Shown here one piece after another: positions 7,499-14,345 of a stretch of 24,873 nt of DNA. The notes beneath the pieces are model-generated. The model was not told the origin of the DNA, searched no databases, and saw only the letters and a program-made list of their open reading frames with translations. This DNA comes from an uncultured Bacilli bacterium (GTDB lineage: Bacteria; Bacillota_I; Bacilli_A; RF39; UBA660), in contig CANQSC010000009.1 in assembly GCA_947626445.1 (NCBI GenBank), positions 1-24,873 of the forward strand. The letters are read 5' to 3'. The position numbers and the translations under genes are program-made. The stretch's first letter is position 1, and the number at the start of each line of letters is the position of its first letter.

Positions 7499-8344
7499 AT
7501 GAACGGAATATTATTAGTTGATAAAGAAAAAGGGCTTACTAGTCGGGATGTTGTTAATGAAATAAGTAAAATATTACATACTAAAAAAGTTGGTCATACG
7601 GGAACACTAGATCCACTTGCAACCGGGGTTTTAGTGGTGTGTTTAGGAAATTATACTAAATTAACTTCTTTACTTACTAGTATGGAAAAAGAATATATTG
7701 CAACGATGAAATTAGGTATTTTAACTGATACGCTAGATATTACTGGTAATATTTTAAAAGAAGAAAAAGTAAAGATAAGCCCCGAAGAAATTAAAAAAGT
7801 TTTTGCTATTTTTCCTAAAAAATATGTTCAAGAAGTTCCTTTATATTCTGCTGTTAAAGTAAATGGTAAAAAACTTTATGAATATGCTAGAGAAAACATT
7901 GAAGTAACTCTTCCTAAAAAAGAAGTCTTAATTAAGAAATTAGAAATAATTAACATTCAAGATGATACGATTATTTTTAAAGCCTTAGTAAGTAAAGGAA
8001 CTTATATTAGAAGTTTAATTAATGACCTTGCAAGTAAATTAAATACTGTTGGCGTGATGACTGACTTAAGAAGAACAAAACAAGGAAATTTTAAAATTGA
8101 AGATTGTCATAAATTAAAAGATATAAATGAAAAAATGTTAATAACTGTTGATAAGATTTTTAATTATCCAGTTATTAACATTAATGAAGAACAGTTTAAA
8201 AAAGTTATTAATGGTAATATGTTAAAATTAAATTGTCAGGATGAATTTGTTTTTGTTAGTTTTAATAATAAAAAAATAGCAATTTATCAAAAAAATCAAA
8301 ATTTATATAGAATAGTTTTTAAAATTGAGGATTTTGCCAATTAG
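7499..8344 (+). CDS. truB: tRNA pseudouridine(55) synthase TruB
   Basis: TruB makes the universal pseudouridine 55 in the T loop of tRNAs. The 281-residue protein opens GILLVDKEKGLTSRDVV and has VGHTGTLDPLATGVL, with catalytic Asp at residue 38. YSAVKVNGKKLYEYAR and SKGTYIRSLINDLA follow, both standard family motifs. The C-terminal PUA-like part is short. The start ATG follows a weak AAAAGATGTGAAAAG rather than a clear Shine-Dalgarno. The gene ends 16 bases before the next start and is the usual partner of rbfA. Confidence 0.96.
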   Translation: MNGILLVDKEKGLTSRDVVNEISKILHTKKVGHTGTLDPLATGVLVVCLGNYTKLTSLLTSMEKEYIATMKLGILTDTLDITGNILKEEKVKISPEEIKKVFAIFPKKYVQEVPLYSAVKVNGKKLYEYARENIEVTLPKKEVLIKKLEIINIQDDTIIFKALVSKGTYIRSLINDLASKLNTVGVMTDLRRTKQGNFKIEDCHKLKDINEKMLITVDKIFNYPVININEEQFKKVINGNMLKLNCQDEFVFVSFNNKKIAIYQKNQNLYRIVFKIEDFAN

Positions 8345-8360
8345 AAACTTGGAGGTATTT

Positions 8361-8753
8361 ATGAGTAAAAAAATGATGGTTACAATTATTGTTATAGTTA
8401 TTTTAGGAATAAGTTTTTTTGCTGGTAAACATATAAAAAATAATTATGATTATAATTTGAAATATGAAGAAAATGCTAATACTTATGAAATTTATAAAAA
8501 AAATAAAGAAGTAATTGTTTATAGCGAAGAACAAGTAGAGTGTATTAAAGCTCCTTGTTCAGCAATTTCAAGTAATCATAAAATTGAATTTTCAGATATA
8601 AATATGCAAAAAGTTAATGATTTTATTAATAATATTTTTAATAATAGAAATGATAATTCGATTCAAATTTATAAAGAAAATATAAACAATGAACAATATA
8701 ATATTTTAAAAAGTATTATTTATAATAATGAAAATTTATTAAACAATAATTAA
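8361..8753 (+). CDS. Small membrane-anchored protein with CIKAPC motif
   Basis: I chose ATG 8361 because GGAGG lies at 8351-8355; an upstream in-frame start at 8325 would overlap truB and has no such site. The 130-residue product has an N-terminal hydrophobic segment (TIIVIVILGISFFAG, about residues 8-22) and then a polar, Asn/Ile/Lys-rich extracytoplasmic part. ECIKAPCSAIS, near residue 57, resembles the short C-x4-C motif of small secreted proteins and could form a disulfide. Function unknown. It follows truB by 16 bases and is probably the last gene of the operon. Confidence 0.75.
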   Translation: MSKKMMVTIIVIVILGISFFAGKHIKNNYDYNLKYEENANTYEIYKKNKEVIVYSEEQVECIKAPCSAISSNHKIEFSDINMQKVNDFINNIFNNRNDNSIQIYKENINNEQYNILKSIIYNNENLLNNN

Positions 8754-8778
8754 AAAAGCAATTCAAATTTGAATTGCT
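8751..8778 (-). terminator. Terminator downstream of the Rpn-family locus
   Basis: AGCAATTCAAA (8757-8767) followed by TTTGAATTGCT (8768-8778) is a perfect 22-base inverted repeat. Reading on the minus strand it is followed by six T, giving an intrinsic terminator for the minus-strand genes. On the plus strand it lacks a T tract but may still protect the 3' end of the 8361 transcript. Confidence 0.75.
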
Positions 8779-8787
8779 CGCTAATAA

Positions 8788-8983
8788 TTATAATTTTAGA
8801 ATTTCTTCTTGGCTTAAACCAGTAATTTCAGATATAAGTTCAATATCCGTTTTCATTTGAAGCATTTAATTTAGTTAATTCATCAGTATACTTAGCCACA
8901 AAATCATCTCCATTACTCAAAGTTTTTAAATCATCTTTATCTAAATCAAACATTATTAAATGTTTATATTTATTAATGTTTTT
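8788..8983 (-). pseudogene. Remnant of a tandem Rpn-family nuclease gene
   Basis: On the minus strand, 8864-8987 repeats 9212-9336 of the intact neighbour almost exactly (124 versus 125 bases, a few substitutions), encoding NKYKHLIMFDLDKDDLK and onward. This is then joined, out of frame, to DIELISEITGLSQEEILKL and a stop at 8788. That is a C-terminal tail homologous but not identical to the neighbour's DDIIEVTDLSKDEILNLK. The central part and N-terminus are missing. The structure is best explained by tandem duplication followed by deletion. Confidence 0.8.
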
Positions 8984-9838
8984 TCATTTTAGATTTAAAA
9001 TTTCATCTTTTGATAAATCAGTTACTTCAATAATATCGTCAATGTCATCACCACGAGATAACATTTTTTTAGCAATTTCAAGTTTACTGTCATTCTGACC
9101 TTCAAGTTTACCTTTTTCTAAGCCTGCATTGTAAGACATCTTTTTTTCAGTATTTAAAATCATTTGTTGGTCTTCTTCATAAGTCATCCAACTTTGAAAA
9201 GCATCACTGTTATTTAATTTAGTTAATTCATCAGTATACTTAGCCACAAAATCATCTCCATTACTCAAAGTTTTTAGATCATCTTTATCTAAATCAAACA
9301 TTATTAAATGCTTATATTTATTAATATTTTTTTCATCCTTATTGTACCAAAAACTGTTAGCTATGTCCATGTTGAATTCCCATATTTCAATGTTATCTAA
9401 ATAATTTTTAGAACCATCTTCATTTGATATAGTATACTTTTCAACCACATTTTTACTATCTTTCATATTATAAGTGAAATCAATATGAATAAATTCATAT
9501 TCTAAATCATAGTCTTCACCAATTTTAGTTTGAGAACTTATTTTATTAAAAAAGTAACAAGCATTTCTAAGATGTAAATAAGCTGGATTATTTGTATTCA
9601 TTTCAACGTGCAAAATTTTCTTATTTGTTCTAACAAGTAAATCAACAGTTTTAGCTCTTTCAACTAAATTACCAGTTTTTAATTCTGTTTGTAAGTAAGT
9701 AATTTCTTCAATTTTTTGATTTAAAACTCTTTGTAAAAATTCTCTTAATAAATCTTCATATTTTTCATTACCAAAAATTTCTTTAAAAGGTCTATTATAC
9801 TTACCATGCCAAAAAGCTTTTTCACTAATAGCATTCAT
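8984..9838 (-). CDS. Rpn family PD-(D/E)XK nuclease (transposase-like)
   Basis: The 284-residue protein belongs to the Rpn/PDDEXK_2 group, once called putative transposases and now known as DNA nucleases linked to recombination and, in some bacteria, phage defence. The N-terminus has RPFKEIFGNEKYEDLL, the family's opening. The nuclease core is TVDLLVR (Asp66) and LHVEMNTN (Glu79, with Asn81 where Gln or Lys is usual). The C-terminus, GLEKGKLEGQNDSKLEIAKK then IDDIIEVTDLSKDEI, is the typical variable tail. I prefer ATG 9838; a TTG lies one codon upstream. The GAGAGGTGA ribosome site fits either. Mobility of the locus is suggested by the tandem remnant beside it. Confidence 0.88.
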   Translation of the reverse strand: MNAISEKAFWHGKYNRPFKEIFGNEKYEDLLREFLQRVLNQKIEEITYLQTELKTGNLVERAKTVDLLVRTNKKILHVEMNTNNPAYLHLRNACYFFNKISSQTKIGEDYDLEYEFIHIDFTYNMKDSKNVVEKYTISNEDGSKNYLDNIEIWEFNMDIANSFWYNKDEKNINKYKHLIMFDLDKDDLKTLSNGDDFVAKYTDELTKLNNSDAFQSWMTYEEDQQMILNTEKKMSYNAGLEKGKLEGQNDSKLEIAKKMLSRGDDIDDIIEVTDLSKDEILNLK

Positions 9839-9867
9839 CAATATTTCACCTCTCTTTCAAGGTGGTT

Positions 9868-9873
9868 ATTATA
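9868..9873 (-). promoter_or_regulatory. -10 element for the Rpn-family gene
   Basis: A perfect TATAAT on the minus strand lies 30 bases before the start codon. No convincing -35 hexamer was found at standard spacing. Confidence 0.45.
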
Positions 9874-9925
9874 AACTAAGAGTTGTAAGAACTTTGTCGA
9901 ATTAAAGAAAGAATTAAAAAAAATT

Positions 9926-11104
9926 TTAATTATTAATTTTTATTTGTAAAGCACTCATCCAAGCAAAACCTAAATTATAACCACCACAATCACCATTAAC
10001 ATCTAATATTTCACCGGTAAAATATAGCCCTTTAACTAATTTAGATTCCATAGTATTAATATCTATCTCATTTAAAGGAATTCCGCCTTTAGTTGTCTGG
10101 GCATTTATAAATTCTTTAGTCTTAATTGGCTTAAAAGGAAAACTTGTTAAATAAGTAATTAATTTATCTTGATTTATATCTTCCCATTTGGCATCACCAT
10201 CAATTTTTAATAATTTAAAAATTAAATTAACAATTTTATAATTTAAAAATCCTTCTAAAATTTGTTTTAAAGAATAATTTGGTAATTTGCTATTTTGCCT
10301 ATCTAACCATTCTTTAAAATTACCTTCTTTATACCAAGGAACAAAATTAATTTTAATATTAACATTATTATTTTCATTAAAATAAGTACTTAAATTAAAA
10401 ACACATATGCCACTTATTCCACAATTAGTAAATTGCACTTCACCAAGTTCTTCTTTAACTAATTTATCATTAACTATTAAACTAACTTTAGCTTCACATC
10501 TTACCCCTTCCCAATAATGATAGTACGAATCATTACCAACTAAGGCAACTAATGAAGGTTCTGGTTTAATAATTTGATGATTAAAATCTTTTGCAAACTG
10601 ATATCCTAAATATTCATCTTTAATACTAGCTTTAGAACCTGTAGAGATAACAACTTTATCACATTCATAAATTTTATTATTGGTACTGATCATAAATTTA
10701 TTATCAACTTTTTTGATATTTTTAACTTGTTCATTACAAATAACTTTAATGTTTTCTTCTTCTATTTTATTTATTAAAGCATTTAAAATACTTGTTGCTT
10801 GGTTAGAAAAAGGGTAATAATAACCATTTTTAATTTTAGGAACTATTCCTAAACTATCAAAAAAATTTAATACTTTATCTTTTTGTTTAATAAAAATTTC
10901 CTTAAACAATTCAATATTATTAGAATGATACTTTTCTAAATCTTGTAATTCGTTCCAATAATTACAATGACCATTACCAGTTACTAACAATTTTTTACCT
11001 AATTTAGCATTTTGTTCTAAAATTGTAACATCATGATTTTGACTTCGAATATTAATGGCACTTACCATACCACTTGCTCCACCACCAATAATAAAAACTT
11101 TCAT
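9926..11104 (-). CDS. HI0933/YhiN-family FAD-dependent oxidoreductase
   Basis: The 392-residue flavoprotein has an N-terminal dinucleotide-binding motif IIGGGASGM (Gly7-9, Gly12) followed by the acidic end of the second strand (VTILEQN). LLVTGNGHCNYWN corresponds to the family's GGGRCN motif. The C-terminus, GEILDVNGDCGGYNLGFAW, is the HI0933/BaiN signature that closes the FAD site. The length fits the family. Biochemical substrates are mostly unknown; relatives are annotated as NAD(P)/FAD-dependent oxidoreductases. It is cytosolic, with no signal peptide. The start follows GGTGATTTT. It is transcribed divergently from the small peptide gene at 11178. Confidence 0.92.
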   Translation of the reverse strand: MKVFIIGGGASGMVSAINIRSQNHDVTILEQNAKLGKKLLVTGNGHCNYWNELQDLEKYHSNNIELFKEIFIKQKDKVLNFFDSLGIVPKIKNGYYYPFSNQATSILNALINKIEEENIKVICNEQVKNIKKVDNKFMISTNNKIYECDKVVISTGSKASIKDEYLGYQFAKDFNHQIIKPEPSLVALVGNDSYYHYWEGVRCEAKVSLIVNDKLVKEELGEVQFTNCGISGICVFNLSTYFNENNNVNIKINFVPWYKEGNFKEWLDRQNSKLPNYSLKQILEGFLNYKIVNLIFKLLKIDGDAKWEDINQDKLITYLTSFPFKPIKTKEFINAQTTKGGIPLNEIDINTMESKLVKGLYFTGEILDVNGDCGGYNLGFAWMSALQIKINN

Positions 11105-11119
11105 AAAATCACCATAATA

Positions 11120-11152
11120 ATTATAGCAAAAATATGATTGATATGATATAAT
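11120..11152. promoter_or_regulatory. Divergent promoters for the flavoprotein and the 39-aa peptide
   Basis: On the minus strand, TATAAT occupies 11125-11120 and is preceded by TGC, an extended -10. On the plus strand, TATAAT at 11147-11152 is preceded by TGA, also an extended -10. The -35 elements are weak on both sides. The two promoters share one short intergenic region and may interfere. Confidence 0.6.
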
Positions 11153-11177
11153 TCTTTTGTTATTGGAGGTGTGTGAT

Positions 11178-11297
11178 TTGAAAACTTATAAAGTAAATTT
11201 ACCTAAAGGTGTTAAAAAGAAATTTTCAACTGTTAAGGGAGTTAAAGTTCGTTTAATTAATAAAAATTTAAAGAAAAAGAAAAAATAACCGGTATTA
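11178..11297 (+). CDS. Very basic 39-residue peptide (TTG start)
   Basis: GGAGG at 11165-11169 sits 8 bases ahead of TTG 11178, which opens a 39-codon frame ending TAA 11295-11297. The product starts MKTYKVNLPKGVKKKFS and continues through VKGVKVRLINKNL to a lysine cluster. About two fifths of residues are Lys or Arg and there are no acidic residues, so nucleic-acid or ribosome binding is conceivable. It has its own extended -10 promoter, and a hairpin terminator overlaps its stop codon, so the unit looks complete. I do not recognise a family. It could be a leader peptide rather than a functional protein. Confidence 0.6.
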
Positions 11298-11306
11298 ACT
11301 GGTTTT
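11286..11306 (+). terminator. Terminator overlapping the 39-aa peptide stop
   Basis: AACCGGT (11286-11292) pairs with ACTGGTT (11297-11303), with one G-U pair and an ATTA loop, followed by five T. The following gene at 11322 would need readthrough or an unseen promoter. Confidence 0.7.
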
Positions 11307-11321
11307 TATATGGAGAAATTT

Positions 11322-12266
11322 ATGAAAATATATCGAGATAATAATACCTTTATTTTAAAGAAAAAAATTGATTTAAAACATTTAGATAATTATAATGAAG
11401 AAAAAATTAATAAAGCAAAAGATTGCTTAAAAAAGATAATTGATGAAATTGTTGTTGATGATTTTAAGTTTTTAGAAGAATTGATGAAATTATCAAACAA
11501 TAATATTAAAGAAACTTATGATAACTTTAAGAATAGTACTTGTTATAATTGTTGTACATCATTATCTTCAATGTTGAAAAAAGAATTAGATAAAATATTA
11601 GGTAAAACATACTTAGTAACATGTAAATCAATCGGTTTTTCAACACCTAATGGTGATAAAAAATTAAAAGAAGCTCATACTTTTATTATTTATCCATGTT
11701 TAAAAGATAATAAAATTTTATTTATTCTTTTTGATGCAGGTTTTAGAAATTATAATCCTATAATGTTTTATATAAATGAAGACTCTGATGATTATCCTTA
11801 TGAAACTGGAATCGCTAAAGTACTTTATCAAAATAATAAAGATTATCCTTATTTATTAAAATTTACTAAAACTTTAAAAAGAAACTTTAAAGTAGAAGAT
11901 GCCAATATTTTATTACCATTTAATCCTTATTATGAAACATTAAATATTTTAGAATATGATAAAGAATGCTATAAAGCTAAACATTCATATAAAATAATGG
12001 ATTATTTAAATCATATTTGTATAGGTTTAAATATTATAAGTGGGGATTTAACTTTATATTCTGAAGATCAAGAAGAAAAATATAATTTAAATCATTTATT
12101 AGAAAAAAATGATGAAGCTATAGAAAAAATATTAGAACCATATTTTAAATATTTTAATAAAGATATAAAAGATTTTATTAAAGTTTTACATTTTATTTCA
12201 AATTGGACAAGTTCTAATATTTTATATGATGAAATTATAAATGATGTAAAAACAAATAATTATTAG
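11322..12266 (+). CDS. Unknown protein with possible Cys-His-Asp (transglutaminase-like) triad
   Basis: I chose ATG 11322 because GGAG at 11312-11315 is correctly spaced; ATG 11310 lies in the terminator tail with no ribosome site. The 314-residue product has no signal peptide or membrane segment. NSTCYNCCTSLSSML has Cys74, Cys77 and Cys78. It is followed by EAHTFIIYP with His119 and LFILFDAGF with Asp138. The order Cys-His-Asp and the spacings (~41 and 19) match transglutaminase-like and arylamine N-acetyltransferase-like cysteine enzymes, and DAGF is a plausible Asp-strand. This is pattern reasoning only, as I recognise no family. The C-terminal half is charged and helical. The terminator just upstream makes its expression signal unclear. 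Confidence 0.75.
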   Translation: MKIYRDNNTFILKKKIDLKHLDNYNEEKINKAKDCLKKIIDEIVVDDFKFLEELMKLSNNNIKETYDNFKNSTCYNCCTSLSSMLKKELDKILGKTYLVTCKSIGFSTPNGDKKLKEAHTFIIYPCLKDNKILFILFDAGFRNYNPIMFYINEDSDDYPYETGIAKVLYQNNKDYPYLLKFTKTLKRNFKVEDANILLPFNPYYETLNILEYDKECYKAKHSYKIMDYLNHICIGLNIISGDLTLYSEDQEEKYNLNHLLEKNDEAIEKILEPYFKYFNKDIKDFIKVLHFISNWTSSNILYDEIINDVKTNNY

Positions 12267-12360
12267 AAAATATATAAAGTGGTCTAAAATAATCGAAACT
12301 ACTTGACTTAGGAGAAGGGGTAATATTATATAATTATCTGTAGAATAGGTGATTATATAT

Positions 12361-13877
12361 ATGAAGAAAAAGATATTAAAAATAAGTATAATAATTATAG
12401 GAATAATAAGTATAATAAATATCTTAACATTTAGTAAATATGAAAAAATAATAAAAGATCAAGAAGAAATAGAAAATTTAAATATAGCCTTTTATAAAGG
12501 AAAAGAAAAAGTAGAAGAAATGCCAAGTAAAGAAAATAGTGAATGGTGAATGTGATAATGGAGCAAGTATTGAATGGAATAGTGAAGAATGGGCTCCATT
12601 AATAAAGAACTTAAGTAAAAGTAAAACAAAGTGTACCTTATATTTTAATGATAAATATATAGATAGAGAATTAAATGGAACAGATCCAGTATTAGGAAGT
12701 AAATTAATACCAATAGTAATAAATGAAGAGGATGGAACTGTTACCAGAGCAAGTGAAAAAGATAAGTGGTATGATTATAAAAATCAGAAGTGGGCAAATG
12801 CAGTTATATTGCGAGATGGAAAATCTGAACCTGGAGAAAACGAGCCAATAGAAGAAAATGATATTGAAAGTTATTTTGATGGATATCAAGATACAGGTAT
12901 CAAATATTTGATGAAGGAAACTATAATGGTTTAACAACGAAAACAAATAAAGAACAAATAATTCAAGTAGAATTTGAAACCAAAGATGAAGAAGTACAAA
13001 ATGGAAGTAAAGAAGGAGAATGGTTAACGCATCCAGCTTTTACATCATTTAAAACCAATGGCATATGGGTAGGCAAATTTGAAACGGGCTATGATGAAGC
13101 AGGAAGTACAAATGCTGCCCAAGTAAATCCAGCTAATGAAGCAGTGGCAATCGAAGCAGCAAATAAAGTAATCATCAAACCAAATGTGTATTCCTGGCGT
13201 GGGATACAAGTAGCTAAAGCTTATACAGTAGGGAGACATTATACATGATGAAGAATACCGAATGGGGAGAAGTGACATCAGCAAGCTTAGATGGAACTTA
13301 TAATACAAATTATTTTAATAAAGCAAGTGTTATTGCAAGCACAACAAATAATTATACCGGAATTTATGACATGAGTGCAGGAGCCTGGGAATACATGATT
13401 AGTGGAATGGATGATAATTCAACAAGCCATGGAAAAACTGGAAAGTTATTTGTTGGACGTAACAATGCATATGAATCAGGATTTATTGGAAAATTAACAT
13501 GTCCAGAATGTAATGAAGATGCTGGAATAGAAGTAAATCATAACATTTTAGAAATAGCTGAAGGAATAGCTTTACCAACCGATGAAAGATATTATGATAA
13601 ATATGAATATGATATAGATAATTTTACCTATAAAAGGGGAAAATTAGGAGATGCAACAAAAGAGATGGGTCCATTTCAAAGTATGACATATTTAACTCAA
13701 TCAAGGGCAGCAGGTAGTTGGTATGATGACGAAATTTGGATTGTTTATTCTGGTGCTCCGTGGGTCATTCGTGGAGGCCATTTCGGTGATGGTAATGCAG
13801 CTGGCATGTTCAGTTTTGGTAGCGCCCGTGGAAATTCATTTGGTCAACATGGCTTTCGTTTAGTTCTTGCGTTTTAA
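12361..13877 (+). pseudogene. Decayed paralogue of the surface protein at 1-1254
   Basis: The locus starts with a membrane-anchor N-terminus (MKKKILKISIIIIGIISII) behind AGGTGATTA. It continues with CDNGASIEWNSEEWAPLI, a domain seen before the FVWIPRY segment in this family. At least three frame breaks are visible. Frame 1 ends at 12549 and homology resumes in frame 2. A one-base deletion near 12877 destroys the VWIPRY segment and moves homology to frame 1. A ~19-base loss before 13245 moves it to frame 3. About 50 codons found in the intact copy (AYLQHSEYG to SKAGE) are also missing. The last part, from 13245, is open and ends FGQHGFRLVLAF. The copy is non-functional as a whole, but its 3' end is well preserved and could act as a sequence donor. 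Confidence 0.85.
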
Positions 13878-13884
13878 TTATTTA

Positions 13885-13912
13885 AAAAATATTGATTATA
13901 CAATATTTTTTT
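13885..13912 (+). terminator. Terminator after the surface-protein pseudogene
   Basis: AAAAATATTG (13885-13894) pairs with CAATATTTTT (13901-13910) around a 6-base loop, and the T run continues to 13912. Confidence 0.7.
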
Positions 13913-13936
13913 CACTATTCTTTTAAAAAATAATTA

Positions 13937-13965
13937 TTGAATTCTCTTGGCTGTTGTGATAGATT
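13937..13965 (+). promoter_or_regulatory. Promoter for the 13994 gene and thrS
   Basis: TTGAAT at 13937-13942 and TAGATT at 13960-13965 are spaced by 17 bases, with TGA directly before the -10 (extended -10). It lies 29 bases ahead of the start at 13994 and is the only promoter seen before thrS. Confidence 0.6.
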
Positions 13966-13993
13966 AACATTAGGAGTAATTAAGAGGTGGGTT

Positions 13994-14344
13994 ATGAAAA
14001 AAATTATGAAAGAACTGCTTAAGAATCCTGATAGTTATGAACAAATGCCAATTGAAGAACAAAATAAATACAAAAAATTTTTTTGTACTTTACCTTCTAA
14101 TAAACTAAAAGAAATATTAGATAGTATCCCAATTGGTAAGGGTAATGCTTTATTTGGTGTAGTTGTAAGATATTATGCAATGAGTTTAGCCAGTAATGAA
14201 TTTCAAATTGAGAAAATAATTGAAAATATAACTTATGAAAGAGCTTTAAAATATATGGCTGAAGAAAAGTTTAACCCTTATAATAAAATAACAACTTCTA
14301 AAGAAACTGCTTTTAAAAGAATAAGAAAGAAAATTGGTGATTAA
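13994..14344 (+). CDS. Small hypothetical protein upstream of thrS
   Basis: ATG 13994 is preceded by GAGGTGG (13984-13990), which decides the start over upstream in-frame codons. The 116-residue product is helical and basic, without signal peptide or membrane segment. Segments such as MPIEEQNKYKKFFCTLPS and ITYERALKYMAEEKFNPYNK are visible, but I recognise no family. The gene ends one base before the thrS start, and the thrS ribosome site lies inside its last codons. The two are therefore very likely co-transcribed and translationally coupled. Confidence 0.75.
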   Translation: MKKIMKELLKNPDSYEQMPIEEQNKYKKFFCTLPSNKLKEILDSIPIGKGNALFGVVVRYYAMSLASNEFQIEKIIENITYERALKYMAEEKFNPYNKITTSKETAFKRIRKKIGD

Positions 14345-14345
14345 A

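Noticed and set aside
9140..9200. Internal start inside the Rpn gene producing a C-terminal antitoxin-like fragment
   Set aside because: Such intragenic products are known for some Rpn genes, but no convincing ribosome site was seen before the internal Met codons here.
12303..12334. TTGACT and TATAAT before the surface-protein pseudogene
   Set aside because: Spacing is 20 bases, outside the usual 16-18; it may be a weak or former promoter, but I could not support it.
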